Origin: Streptomyces odonnellii
GTDB taxonomy: Bacteria > Actinomycetota > Actinomycetes > Streptomycetales > Streptomycetaceae
Reading direction: 5' to 3'
Length of the DNA: 44,600 nucleotides
NCBI RefSeq assembly: GCF_000981895.1
Contig: NZ_LATD01000287.1
Span: forward strand, 1-44,600
Shown one piece after another: positions 18,122-26,792 of the stretch (position 1 is its first letter; the number at the start of each line of letters is the position of its first letter). The notes under the pieces were generated by a model. That model was not told the DNA's origin, searched no databases, and saw only the letters and a list, made by a program, of their open reading frames with translations. A program made the position numbers and the translations under genes.

Positions 18122-19830
18122 GCCCGGCCGTCCTGGGGCGCGGCCGCGACGGTGGCGCTTTCACGCATCGGGATACGGACCTCGCGGTTCTCGGCGACCG
18201 ATTCCGCGAGGTCGTAGCCGGCGTCGACATGGCGGATGACGCCCATGCCGGGGTCGTTGGTGAGGACGCGGCGGATCTTCTCGCCCGCGAGCCGCGTGCC
18301 GTCCGCGACGGTGACCTGGCCCGCGTGGATCGAGCGGCCCATGCCGACGCCCCCGCCGTGGTGGAGGGAGACCCAGGAGGCACCGGAGGCGACATTGACC
18401 ATGGCGTTGAGCAGGGGCCAGTCTGCGATCGCGTCGGAGCCGTCGAGCATCGCCTCCGTCTCGCGGTACGGGGAGGCGACCGAGCCGCAGTCGAGGTGGT
18501 CGCGGCCGATGACGACCGGTGCGGCGAGTTCACCGGAGGCGACCATGTCGTTGAAGCGCTCGCCCGCCTTGTCGCGCTCGCCGTAGCCGAGCCAGCAGAT
18601 CCGGGCGGGCAGGCCCTGGAAGTGGACGCGCTCGCCCGCCAGGGTGATCCAGCGGCGCAGCGACTCGTTCTCCGGGAAGAGATCGAGGATCGCCTTGTCG
18701 GTCTTGTGGATGTCGGACGCCTCGCCGGACAGGGCCGCCCAGCGGAACGGTCCCTTGCCCTCGCAGAACAGCGGCCGGATATAGGCGGGTACGAAGCCGG
18801 GGAAGGCGAAGGCCCGGTCGTATCCGGCGAGTTGGGCCTCGCCGCGGATGGAGTTCCCGTAGTCGAAGACCTCGGCGCCCGCGTCCATGAAGCCGACCAT
18901 CGCCTCCACGTGCCGGGCCATCGACTCCCGGGCGCGCCGGGTGAAGTCGGCGGGCTTCGAGGCGGCGTACGAGGCCATGTCGTCGAAGTCGACGCCGGTC
19001 GGCAGATACGCCAGCGGGTCGTGCGCCGAGGTCTGGTCGGTGACGATGTCGATCGGGGCGCCCTCGGCGAGCATCCGGGGCAGCAGCTCGGCCGCGTTGC
19101 CGAGCAGTCCGATGGAGAGCGGCCGGCGCGCGTCGCGCGCCTCGGTCGCGAGCTGGAGGGCGTGCGCCAGGTTGTCGGCCTTCACATCGAGATAGCGGTG
19201 TCCGATACGGCGCTCGATGGCGCGCGGGTCGCAGTCGATACAGATCGCCACCCCGCCGTTCATGGTCACTGCCAGCGGCTGGGCACCGCCCATCCCGCCC
19301 AGCCCGGCGGTGAGGGTGATCGTGCCCGCCAGCGTCCCGTCGGCTCCGCCCTTGCCGCTCGCGTGCAGCTTGGCGGCGACGGCGGCGAAGGTCTCATAGG
19401 TGCCCTGGAGGATGCCCTGGGTGCCGATGTAGATCCAGGACCCGGCCGTCATCTGCCCGTACATGGTGAGCCCCAGGGCTTCGAGGCGCCGGAACTCCTC
19501 CCAGTTCGCCCAGTCGCCGACCAGATTGGAGTTGGCGAGCAGCACGCGCGGCGCCCACTCGTGGGTCTGCATCACACCGACCGGACGGCCGGACTGGACG
19601 AGCATCGTCTCGTCCTGCTTGAGCGTGCGCAGCGTACGGACCATGGCGTCGAAGGAGCGCCAGTCGCGGGCGGCCTTGCCGGTGCCTCCGTAGACGACGA
19701 GTTTGTCGGGGTGTTCGGCGACCTCGGGGTCGAGGTTGTTCTGGAGCATGCGGAGGGCGGCTTCCTGCTGCCATCCCAGGGCGCTCAGTTCCGTACCGCG
19801 CGGTGCCCGTACGGGTCGGGGTCCCGACAT
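18118..19830 (-). CDS. hutU: Urocanate hydratase (HutU)
   Basis: 570 residues, the NAD+-dependent enzyme converting urocanate to imidazolonepropionate. Family motifs run throughout: [94 protein letters not shown], and [14 protein letters not shown] near the end. The length is typical. GAGGAGG precedes the ATG. It heads the operon hutU-M20-hutF-hutI. Because an MIO-less lyase lies nearby, a role on thiourocanate cannot be excluded, but the operon partners fit ordinary urocanate. Confidence 0.95.
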   Translation of the reverse strand: MSGPRPVRAPRGTELSALGWQQEAALRMLQNNLDPEVAEHPDKLVVYGGTGKAARDWRSFDAMVRTLRTLKQDETMLVQSGRPVGVMQTHEWAPRVLLANSNLVGDWANWEEFRRLEALGLTMYGQMTAGSWIYIGTQGILQGTYETFAAVAAKLHASGKGGADGTLAGTITLTAGLGGMGGAQPLAVTMNGGVAICIDCDPRAIERRIGHRYLDVKADNLAHALQLATEARDARRPLSIGLLGNAAELLPRMLAEGAPIDIVTDQTSAHDPLAYLPTGVDFDDMASYAASKPADFTRRARESMARHVEAMVGFMDAGAEVFDYGNSIRGEAQLAGYDRAFAFPGFVPAYIRPLFCEGKGPFRWAALSGEASDIHKTDKAILDLFPENESLRRWITLAGERVHFQGLPARICWLGYGERDKAGERFNDMVASGELAAPVVIGRDHLDCGSVASPYRETEAMLDGSDAIADWPLLNAMVNVASGASWVSLHHGGGVGMGRSIHAGQVTVADGTRLAGEKIRRVLTNDPGMGVIRHVDAGYDLAESVAENREVRIPMRESATVAAAPQDGRA

Positions 19831-19871
19831 GGCGATGTCGCCTCCTCGATATCGATCGGATGTTGGCTGAT

Positions 19872-19908
19872 CTATTCACATCCTGTCCGGATGAATAGTT
19901 GTAGTCAA
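19872..19908 (-). promoter_or_regulatory. hutU promoter with palindromic operator in the spacer
   Basis: On the minus strand a -35 box TTGACT (19903-19908) and a -10 box CAGGAT (19880-19885) are separated by exactly 17 bases, about 50 bases before the hutU ATG. The inverted repeat CTATTC (19872-19877) / GAATAG (19893-19898), with inner ATCC/GGAT, covers the -10 box and part of the spacer. That is the position expected of a repressor site. The divergent decarboxylase starts 40 bases beyond the -35 box, so the site could control both. Confidence 0.6.
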
Positions 19909-19947
19909 CCGGTGCGTGGCCGCCCGCCGGATGATTGGCTGGAGCCC

Positions 19948-21414
19948 ATGGCCTCGGTTCAGCACAACAGCCGGAACACGGATCACGGCACACGACACGG
20001 CGCGGACACCCGTACCGGCGCGGAAGCTCGTACCGACAGCGCGGATGCCCGTACCGGCGCCGCCGCGCGCCGGGACCTGGCGGTACGGGCCGCCGTGGCG
20101 CAGGGGCTGGTCAGCGAGGCCGAGCCGGTCGTGGCGCTGCTCGATGTGGCCGGAATCCGCTTGTCCGCCGCCGCGCTCCGCGCCGCCTTCGACGAGGTCA
20201 CCGCGCCCGGCACCCCCGTGCTGCACGCCTTCGCCGTGAAGGCGACCGCGCTCGTGCCCGTACTGCGTCTGCTGGACGAGGAGCGCATCGGAGCCGAGGT
20301 CGCCAGCCCCGGCGAGCTGGCGCTCGCGCGCGCGGCGGGGATCCCGGCCGGGCGCACCGTCCTCGACTCCCCCGCCAAGACCACCGCCGAGCTGCGCCAG
20401 GCCATCGCCCTCGGGATCGCGGTCAACGCCGACAATCCGCAGGAGCTGGACCGTATCGACGCCCTGGTCGGCCGGGGCCCGGTCGCCTCGCCCTTCGGGC
20501 TGCGGGTCAATCCGCAGATCGGGGGCGGTGCGATCGGGGCGCTGTCCACCGCGACCGCGACCTCGAAGTTCGGCGTCGCGCTGCGCGACGAGGGCGCCCG
20601 CGCCTGGGTCGTACAGGCATATCTCGACCGCCCCTGGCTCACCAGGCTGCACACCCACTCCGGCTCGCAGGGTCTGCCGCTGGAGCTGATGGCGCGGGGC
20701 GTACGGGAGGTCCACGGCCTGGCCGAGGAGATCAACGCGGCGGCCGGGCGGCGGCAGATCGACACGATCGACATAGGCGGCGGCCTCCCGGTCAACTTCG
20801 CCTCCGACGAGGTGACGCCGACGTACGCGGAGTACGCCCGGCTCCTCAAGGACACCGTCCCCGGACTGCTGGACGGGCGGTACGGACTGGTGACCGAGTT
20901 CGGCCGCTCCCTGCTCGCCAAGCACGGCACGGTCCTCGCGCGGGTCGAGTACGCCAAGTCCGCCGGGGGCCGCCCCATCGCGGTGACGCACGCGGGCTCG
21001 CAGATCGCGGCTCGTACGGTCTACAACCCCGCGTCCTGGCCGCTGCGGATCGCCGCGTACGACGCGGAGGGACGGCCCAAGCCGGGGCCCGACGTGGCTC
21101 AGGACATCGCGGGCCCGGCCTGTTTCGCGGGCGACCTGCTGGCCGAGAACCGCCCGCTGCCGCTGCTGGAGCAGGGCGATCTCGTCGCCGCGCTGGACAC
21201 CGGGGCGTACTACTTCACCAACCACTACGCCTACAACAGCCTTGTCAGGCCAGGCGTCCAGGGCTTCACGGTCCTGCCGCAGCACGGCGGTGCGGAGCCG
21301 GGCGGCGCGGTGCGCTTCATGACCGTACGGGCGTCGCAGACGGCCGACGAGATCGTCGGGGAGTCGGGCGGCGCGTACGCGGACGCGCTGCTTCGGGGTG
21401 CGTCCGGCGCTTGA
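19948..21414 (+). CDS. Fold-type III PLP-dependent decarboxylase (diaminopimelate decarboxylase-like)
   Basis: About 488 residues, the alanine-racemase-like barrel plus beta domain of LysA-type decarboxylases. Motifs: HAFAVKAT with the PLP Lys98, GAEVASPGELALARAAG, HTHSGSQG, TIDIGGGLPV, GPACFAGDLL with the active-site Cys, and DTGAYYF. All catalytic residues look intact. The first 40 residues are a charged repeat of Thr-Gly-Ala/Asp-Ala-Arg type (TRTGAEARTDSADARTGAAA). It is divergent from hutU across a 117-base shared promoter region, so it may act on an amino acid of the same catabolic network. The substrate (diaminopimelate, ornithine, lysine or other) is unknown and true LysA is expected elsewhere. 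Confidence 0.82.
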   Translation: MASVQHNSRNTDHGTRHGADTRTGAEARTDSADARTGAAARRDLAVRAAVAQGLVSEAEPVVALLDVAGIRLSAAALRAAFDEVTAPGTPVLHAFAVKATALVPVLRLLDEERIGAEVASPGELALARAAGIPAGRTVLDSPAKTTAELRQAIALGIAVNADNPQELDRIDALVGRGPVASPFGLRVNPQIGGGAIGALSTATATSKFGVALRDEGARAWVVQAYLDRPWLTRLHTHSGSQGLPLELMARGVREVHGLAEEINAAAGRRQIDTIDIGGGLPVNFASDEVTPTYAEYARLLKDTVPGLLDGRYGLVTEFGRSLLAKHGTVLARVEYAKSAGGRPIAVTHAGSQIAARTVYNPASWPLRIAAYDAEGRPKPGPDVAQDIAGPACFAGDLLAENRPLPLLEQGDLVAALDTGAYYFTNHYAYNSLVRPGVQGFTVLPQHGGAEPGGAVRFMTVRASQTADEIVGESGGAYADALLRGASGA

Positions 21415-21500
21415 GGCCCGGCGCCGCTAGACGCCCGCCGCCGCTTGACGCCCAGCGCCGCTTGAGGTCGGCTCCTTGACGCCCAACGCCTGAGGGCGCC

Positions 21501-22076
21501 TCAGCGGCGGCTGCCGCCCGGGGCCGCGTCGCCGGCGCCGACGCCCGTCACCCGGTAGCCCTTGACACGCTTGCCGACCGGCGCGCCCGTACCGGCCCAG
21601 TCGGTCCGTACCCACAGCAACTGGTCCTCACGGCGCTCGCGCCGCCCCAGCCAGCCGGCCTTGAGCCAGAGCCCGGCACCCGCGCCCGCCAGGGCGAGAC
21701 CGCCGGCGGCGGGCAGCGCCAGCGAACTCGCGACGGCGGCCAGGAAAGCGGCCAGCAGCCACCAGCGGTGCGCCCGCCGCCAGTTCCGCGCGGTCACGGC
21801 GCGGTCCTGGAGGAAGTCGTACGTGCCGGCCCGCTCGGCACGCTCCGCCCACGCGGTGTACCGGCCGCGCCGCACGAGGGCGACAGCGGCGGCGCACACC
21901 ACGAAGAGCACGGCCCCCGCGTAGACGCCGATCCTGCGGCCGGTCAGCCCGGGCAGCAGCACGCCCACCGCGGCGGCCGCCACCCCGAGCCACCACAACG
22001 GGACCGCACCGGCCCGTACGATCACTGCCACGCGTGCCAGAGACTGCCCTCCACGCCCCACTGCCCGCCTCCTCAT
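21501..22076 (-). CDS. Hypothetical multi-pass membrane protein
   Basis: About 191 residues with two hydrophobic helical pairs: PLWWLGVAAAAVGVLLPGL with YAGAVLFVVCAAAVALV, and WWLLAAFLAAVASSLALPA with GGLALAGAGAGLWL. A basic and aromatic cytoplasmic segment between them includes RNWRRAHRWW. The C-terminus is soluble (LLWVRTDWAGTGAPVGKRVKGYRV). ATG 22076 is chosen because sequence upstream is Ala/Gly-rich noise. No family is recognised. It is on the same strand as the regulator and lyase genes, 183 bases downstream of the former; a link is not established. Confidence 0.65.
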   Translation of the reverse strand: MRRRAVGRGGQSLARVAVIVRAGAVPLWWLGVAAAAVGVLLPGLTGRRIGVYAGAVLFVVCAAAVALVRRGRYTAWAERAERAGTYDFLQDRAVTARNWRRAHRWWLLAAFLAAVASSLALPAAGGLALAGAGAGLWLKAGWLGRRERREDQLLWVRTDWAGTGAPVGKRVKGYRVTGVGAGDAAPGGSRR

Positions 22077-22258
22077 ACCTGGAGCCTCGTACCGGCCCGT
22101 ACTGGCAAGTTTGGCGGGCAGACTAATGACGTTCTCTGAACATTTCCTGAGAACGGCGAGATTCCAGCAGGCTTCGGCCACGCCGGGACCGGTCCGGCAC
22201 CCGGCCGACCACCCGGCACCCTGCCGACGCCCCGCCCCCGCTACTCCGGCTACTCCCG

Positions 22259-23095
22259 CTACTCCGCGAACAGCCCCCGTGCCGCCGCCCGCGCGTCGAA
22301 CTCCTCCAACCGCGCCTGCGCCTCCGGCAGCCCGTCGCACATCGCCTCCAGCAGCATCCGCCCCAGCAGCATCGGCGCGCACGCCGTGTCGAAGGCGAGC
22401 CCGGTGCCGACGGCCGCCGGGATCAGCAGATCGCTGTGCTTGGCGACGGGCGCGAAGGCCGAGTCGGCGACCGTCACCACCGTCAGCCCGGCCGCCCTGG
22501 CGTACGCCAGCGCGTCCACGACCTCCTTGGGGTGGCGCGGCAGCGCGAAGCAGAGCAGGGTGCTCGCACCCGCGCCGCGCGCGCCGTCGATCCGGTCGGC
22601 GAGCATCGTGCCGCCCTCGTCGAGCAGCCGTACGTCCGGATGGACCTTGGCCGCGAAGTACGCGAAGCCGCGCGCCTGCGAGGACGCGGCACGCAGCCCG
22701 AGCACCGGCAGCGGACGGGAGGCGGCGAGGAGCCGGCCGGCCCGTTCGACGGGACCGGGGTCGGCGAGCAGCTCGGCGAGCTGCCGCAGATTCTCGATCT
22801 CGCCGCGTACGGCCTGCTGGTACTCGTTGCGGTCGGCCTCGCCCGCCGTCGGCGTGCCGGGCGCGACCTCGCGCAGATGCCTGCGCAGGGCCGGATAGCC
22901 GTCGAAGCCGAGGGCCACCGCGAAGCGCGTGACGGACGGCTGGCTGACTCCGGCCAGTTCGGCGAGTTCGACGCTGGACAGGAACGGCGCGTCCCCGGCC
23001 CGCCGCACCATGCTGTGCGCGATGCGCCGCTGGGTGGGGGTCAGCCGGTGGCCCTCGAAGAGCTGCTGAAGTCGGGCGGCAGGGCTGTCGCTCAT
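22259..23095 (-). CDS. MurR/RpiR-family transcriptional regulator (HTH + SIS domain)
   Basis: 278 residues. The N-terminal HTH_6 domain contains LTPTQRRIAHSMVRR and LAELAGVSQPSVTRFAVALGFDGYPALRRHLRE. The C-terminal SIS (sugar isomerase) domain contains VLGLRAASSQARGFAYFAAKV and VTVADSAFAPVAKHSDLLIPA. SIS domains usually bind phosphosugars, though RpiR proteins also control amino-acid and sialic-acid catabolism. Its ATG overlaps the lyase stop codon as ATGA, so it is translationally coupled to the lyase and is the obvious candidate regulator of the lyase and the divergent importer. No autoregulatory site can be assigned with certainty. Confidence 0.9.
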   Translation of the reverse strand: MSDSPAARLQQLFEGHRLTPTQRRIAHSMVRRAGDAPFLSSVELAELAGVSQPSVTRFAVALGFDGYPALRRHLREVAPGTPTAGEADRNEYQQAVRGEIENLRQLAELLADPGPVERAGRLLAASRPLPVLGLRAASSQARGFAYFAAKVHPDVRLLDEGGTMLADRIDGARGAGASTLLCFALPRHPKEVVDALAYARAAGLTVVTVADSAFAPVAKHSDLLIPAAVGTGLAFDTACAPMLLGRMLLEAMCDGLPEAQARLEEFDARAAARGLFAE

Positions 23096-24810
23096 GCGAT
23101 CCCCCTTGTCTGATCGGTACTCGTGCGGGTGGTGGCGGCGATGCTCGTACGCGCGGACTCGGCGGCCAGTTCGGTGAACCGGTCCAGCAGCGCGGCCGCC
23201 GCCGTCACATCATCGGTCAGCGGACGGTCGCCGACCTCCTCGTCGAGTACGGTCTCGGCCAGCGCGAAGGCCTGCCCGGCCGGCAGTCCGGGCTCGGGAC
23301 GGAGTCCGCGCTGGCGCAGGGCCCGTACGGCGGCGACGAGTTCGCAGCCGACGACCAGCCGGTACGCACTCCCCGCCCGCAGCGTCTGACGCGCCGCCAG
23401 CGAGGCGAAGCTGGCCTGCTCCTCCACGCCCCGGGACAGTACCGCGTGGCCCAGCGAGGCGGGCGCCGAGTACGCCCGCAGATCACCGAGGGCCGCCCCG
23501 GCCGCGTATTCCAGGATCATCACACCGGAGCTGGCCGGCTCGGCGTCGGCGAGGAAGGGCCGCAGCCGGGTGAGGGCGGGCTCGTTCAGCGCGGAGAGCC
23601 GGGAGGTGGACAGCCGCGCGGTCTGCACCAGCGAGAGCCTGAAATGGTCCAGCGCCAGGGCGAGTTGGGCGAGATAGAAACCGCCGTGGTGGTACGCGGC
23701 GGGCACCGGGTCTGCCTCCGTGCCCGGACAGATCAGCGGGTTCTCGGCAGCCGAGTTGATCTCGACGGAGAGGACGCGCTCCAGCGCGTCCGCGGCGTCG
23801 CGCGCGGGACCGTGTATCTGTGGCACGCAGCGGAAGCCGTACGGGTCCTGGATCCGGCCCAGCGGCGGGCCCGGCCGCTCGGGGGCGCCGAGATAACGCC
23901 GCATGTCGGCGGCGACGGCGTACGAGCCGGGGTGGCGGCGGGCGGCGTGCACGGGCTCCGCGTACGCCTCGTACGAACCGTCGACGGCCAGCAGGGAGAG
24001 CGCGGCGACCAGTTCGGTGGCGGCCACGAGGCCGCGCAGCTCGTGCAGGGCGAGGGCGGACTGACCGAGGGTCAGGGCGTTGCTGCTGATCAGAGCGAGG
24101 GCGTCATTGTTGTCCAGCGGCTGGGGCGCCGGGACCTGCCGGCCGCCATCGGCCGGAACCCGCCCGCCACGTTCGACCGGGCCCCGTTCGCCACCGCCGC
24201 CGGCCGCGTGGCCGTGCCGCCCGCCGTACTCCCGGTATCCCCCGTACTCCCCGTACTCCCACGCCTGCTCCCACGGGTGTTCCCCGACGAGCGCGAGGCC
24301 CATCTGCGCGAGGGCCGCGATGTCGCCCGTGCCGACCGAGCCGTACTCGTTGACGACCGGGTACGCGCCGGACTCCAGCGCCTCGCACAGCGCGGTGACG
24401 ACGGTCGGGCGCAGCCCCGCGCCGCCGGCCAGAAGCTGATTGGCCCGTACGGCGAGCATGGCGCGGACCTGCCGGGCGGGCAGGGGCTCGCCGATGGCTC
24501 CGGCATGGCTGCGCAGCAGCCGCAGCCCGTGGTCGGCGGCGGCCTCGGTGGGCACGGCCTCGGTGCGGTTGGCGCCGACGCCGGTGGAGCGCCCGTACAC
24601 CCGGCCCGAGGCCGCCAGTTCGCGGGCGGCGTGCCAGCTCTGCTCGACGCGCTTCATCGCCTCGGTGCCGGGTACGGGACGTGCGGCGCCGTCCGCGAGC
24701 CGGACGACATCGGCGACCGGGAGGCTCTGTCCGTCCAGAACGACGAGGGAGGTCCCTGCCGGGGCAGGTGCATGCCCACTCGACGGGTCCACCATGTGGG
24801 ACGACATCAT
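23092..24810 (-). CDS. Aromatic amino-acid lyase homologue lacking the MIO triplet; candidate ergothionase-type trimethylamine lyase
   Basis: 572 residues with the histidine/phenylalanine ammonia-lyase fold. Conserved: VYGRSTGVGANR (catalytic-loop Tyr72), LLRSHAGAIGEP (His102), IQDPYGFRCVPQIHG (Tyr324, Arg327) and EEQASFASL (Glu463/464). Where true lyases have GSVGASGD, the ASG forming the MIO electrophile, this protein has NEYGSVGTGDIAALAQMG (about 154-171). It is one residue shorter and has no Ala-Ser-Gly, so it cannot make MIO. The LLNGT Asn site is altered to ALISSNALTLG. A low-complexity insertion (about 183-230, EYGEYGGYREYGG and Gly-rich) follows. With the adjacent quaternary-amine importer I infer elimination of trimethylamine from a histidine betaine. 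GGAGG precedes ATG 24810. Confidence 0.8.
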   Translation of the reverse strand: MMSSHMVDPSSGHAPAPAGTSLVVLDGQSLPVADVVRLADGAARPVPGTEAMKRVEQSWHAARELAASGRVYGRSTGVGANRTEAVPTEAAADHGLRLLRSHAGAIGEPLPARQVRAMLAVRANQLLAGGAGLRPTVVTALCEALESGAYPVVNEYGSVGTGDIAALAQMGLALVGEHPWEQAWEYGEYGGYREYGGRHGHAAGGGGERGPVERGGRVPADGGRQVPAPQPLDNNDALALISSNALTLGQSALALHELRGLVAATELVAALSLLAVDGSYEAYAEPVHAARRHPGSYAVAADMRRYLGAPERPGPPLGRIQDPYGFRCVPQIHGPARDAADALERVLSVEINSAAENPLICPGTEADPVPAAYHHGGFYLAQLALALDHFRLSLVQTARLSTSRLSALNEPALTRLRPFLADAEPASSGVMILEYAAGAALGDLRAYSAPASLGHAVLSRGVEEQASFASLAARQTLRAGSAYRLVVGCELVAAVRALRQRGLRPEPGLPAGQAFALAETVLDEEVGDRPLTDDVTAAAALLDRFTELAAESARTSIAATTRTSTDQTRGIA

Positions 24811-24883
24811 GCGCGAACGCCTCCATTCCGGACGTTACATCTCACCCCGCGACCACCAGTAACGAGTGATTTACCTCGGGGCA

Positions 24884-24929
24884 TTGACAATCTATTCAGC
24901 CACCAAGAACTCTGCATGACTATATGCAG
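24884..24929 (+). promoter_or_regulatory. Promoter region of the betaine-type importer, with two candidate operator elements
   Basis: TTGACA (24884-24889) is a consensus -35 box. With 17-18 bases of spacing the -10 falls on GAACTC/AACTCT (24907-24913), a weak match. CTATTCA (24892-24898) follows the -35 box as it does in the hutU promoter. CTGCAT (24912-24917) and ATGCAG (24924-24929) form a perfect inverted repeat with a 6-base spacer, around the predicted transcription start. The element lies in the 138-base region divergent to the lyase, so it could serve both operons. Confidence 0.5.
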
Positions 24930-24948
24930 GCCGGGCAAGGGACGACTG

Positions 24949-26109
24949 ATGATCAGATTCGACGCGGTGAGCAAACGCTTCCCCAACGGCACCACGGCGG
25001 TTCACGACCTCACCCTGGAGTTTCCGGAGGGCGGGATCACCGTCCTGGTCGGTTCCTCCGGATGCGGTAAGACCACCACGCTCCGCATGATCAACCGGAT
25101 GGTCGAGCCCACCTCGGGCACCATCCGGCTGGGCGGCCGGGACGTCCTGGAGCAGGACGCCGCCGAACTGCGGCGCGGTATCGGCTATGTCATCCAGCAG
25201 TCGGGGCTCTTCCCGCACCGCACGGTCCTCGACAACATCGCGACCGTGCCGCTGCTGCTGGGCTGGGGCCGCAGAAAGGCCCGTACGAGAGCGGCGGAGC
25301 TGCTGGAGACGGTCGGGCTGACGGCGGAGGCGGGCAAGCGCTACCCGCACCAGCTCTCGGGCGGCCAGCAGCAGCGGGTCGGGGTGGCCAGGGCGCTGGC
25401 GGCCGATCCGCCGGTGCTGCTGATGGACGAGCCGTTCGGCGCGGTGGATCCCGTCGTGAGGACCCAGCTCCAGGACGAACTGCTGCGCCTCCAGAAGGAG
25501 CTGAACAAGACCATCGCCTTCGTCACGCACGACATCGACGAGGCGGTACGCCTCGGCGACCGGATCGCGGTGTTCCGTACGGGCGGGCATCTCGTCCAGT
25601 GCGCCTCGCCCGCGGAGCTGCTCGCCCGTCCCGCCGACGGATTCGTCGCGGACTTCCTCGGCGCGGAGCGGGAGCTGAAGCTGCTGTCGCTGACGACACT
25701 GGCCGAGGTGCCGGTGGAGCGGGCGCGGGTGGTACGGGAGGGGGAGCCGGCGCCGCGGGCGGACGGCGGGCCGTATCTGGTGGTGTCGGCGGGGAACGAA
25801 CCACTGGGCTGGCTCGATCCGGAGCCGGGCGGCTCCGGGGTGCCGGTGCCGGTGCGGCCACTGCGTGACACGGACTCGCTGCTCGCCGCGCTGAACGAGT
25901 CGATCGCGTCCCCGACGGGGCTGATCGCGCGCGTCGACGCCAAGGGTGTCCTGACGGGGGTCACCGCGCGCGAAACGATCCACGAGCACGCGGGACGGAG
26001 CCATCGCGAGGCGTCGAAGGGGACGGCGGAAGCAGCCGCACCCCCGGAAGCAGCCACGCCCCCGGGGGCCGGCACCAGCACCGGCCCGACCCGGGGCGGG
26101 GCCGTATGA
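24949..26109 (+). CDS. ABC importer ATPase, ProV/OpuCA type (quaternary-amine uptake)
   Basis: About 386 residues. The nucleotide-binding domain has Walker A VGSSGCGKTTTL (Lys41), the Q-loop YVIQQSGLFPH, signature LSGGQQQRVGVARAL, Walker B LLMDEPFGAVDP and the H-loop FVTHDIDEAV. All are typical of the osmoprotectant/betaine (OpuCA/ProV) subfamily. The C-terminal part (about 260-355) resembles a degenerate tandem CBS module and ends in an Ala/Pro-rich tail. ATG 24949 is chosen because AAGGGA lies just upstream; ATG 24916 would be in the promoter. The stop overlaps the next ATG as ATGA. Substrate class is inferred from the subfamily and the neighbouring lyase. Confidence 0.92.
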   Translation: MIRFDAVSKRFPNGTTAVHDLTLEFPEGGITVLVGSSGCGKTTTLRMINRMVEPTSGTIRLGGRDVLEQDAAELRRGIGYVIQQSGLFPHRTVLDNIATVPLLLGWGRRKARTRAAELLETVGLTAEAGKRYPHQLSGGQQQRVGVARALAADPPVLLMDEPFGAVDPVVRTQLQDELLRLQKELNKTIAFVTHDIDEAVRLGDRIAVFRTGGHLVQCASPAELLARPADGFVADFLGAERELKLLSLTTLAEVPVERARVVREGEPAPRADGGPYLVVSAGNEPLGWLDPEPGGSGVPVPVRPLRDTDSLLAALNESIASPTGLIARVDAKGVLTGVTARETIHEHAGRSHREASKGTAEAAAPPEAATPPGAGTSTGPTRGGAV

Positions 26110-26786
26110 CCTTCGAATGGGGCTGGATATCCGATCACGAGGGCGATCTGGCCACCCTCACCCTCTCCCATCTCCAGGCCGCCCTCACCGCCGTACTCCT
26201 CGGTCTGCTGATCTCCCTCCCCCTCGCCGTCCTCGCCCATCGCGTGCGCCCCCTGCGCGGCTTTCTCCTCGGGCTCTCCAACGTCCTGTTCACGATCCCG
26301 TCCATCGCCGTCTTCGTCCTCCTGCTGCCGGTCTCTGGGCTGACCAGGACCACCACCGTCATCGGCCTGACCATCTACACCCTGGTCGTACTGCTCCGGA
26401 ACACGGTCGAAGGACTCGACTCCGTGCCCGCCAAGGCCCGCGAGGCCGCGATCGCCATGGGCACCGGACCGCTGCGCACGCTCCTCACCGTCGAACTGCC
26501 GCTGGCGCTCCCGGTGATCATGGCCGGGGTACGGATCGCCACCGTCATGTCGATCTCGCTCGTCAGCGTCGCCACATACATCGGCGACGGCGGCCTCGGG
26601 CAGCTCTTCACCGACGGTTTCCAGCGGGACTTCCCGACCCCGGTGGCGGTGGGCGTGGTGCTGACCCTGCTGCTCGCACTGGTCGCGGACACGCTGCTGG
26701 TGGCCGTGCAGTACGTCCTCACCCCCTGGCGGAGACAACCCGGGCGGGCCGGGCGGCAGGCGCGCCCGGCGCGCGGAAGCGCCTGA
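26106..26786 (+). CDS. ABC importer permease 1, ProW/OpuCB type
   Basis: 226 residues, about five to six membrane helices (for example LQAALTAVLLGLLISLPLAV, VLFTIPSIAVFVLLLPVSG and VGVVLTLLLALVADTLLVAV). The EAA-type coupling motif is EAAIAMGTGPLRTLLTVELPLALP, characteristic of the OpuCB/OpuCD permeases. It is coupled to the ATPase gene by ATGA and lies 6 bases before the second permease. The two permeases would form the heterodimeric channel in the cytoplasmic membrane. Confidence 0.92.
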   Translation: MTFEWGWISDHEGDLATLTLSHLQAALTAVLLGLLISLPLAVLAHRVRPLRGFLLGLSNVLFTIPSIAVFVLLLPVSGLTRTTTVIGLTIYTLVVLLRNTVEGLDSVPAKAREAAIAMGTGPLRTLLTVELPLALPVIMAGVRIATVMSISLVSVATYIGDGGLGQLFTDGFQRDFPTPVAVGVVLTLLLALVADTLLVAVQYVLTPWRRQPGRAGRQARPARGSA

Positions 26787-26792
26787 CACACC

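Noticed and set aside
17884..19947. Very long plus-strand frame through hutU and the M20 gene ending in the decarboxylase
   Set aside because: Only the part from ATG 19948 matches a protein family; the rest is antisense to hutU and the M20 gene.
23092..24810. Annotation of this gene as hutH, completing the hut pathway
   Set aside because: The MIO triplet is absent and the gene is coupled to an RpiR regulator and divergent from a quaternary-amine importer rather than part of the hut operon.
23446..24940. Long plus-strand open frames antisense to the lyase and running into the ABC ATPase
   Set aside because: They are shadow frames caused by high third-position GC. Their translation has no motif until the true ATPase start at 24949, and the opposite strand encodes a clear lyase.
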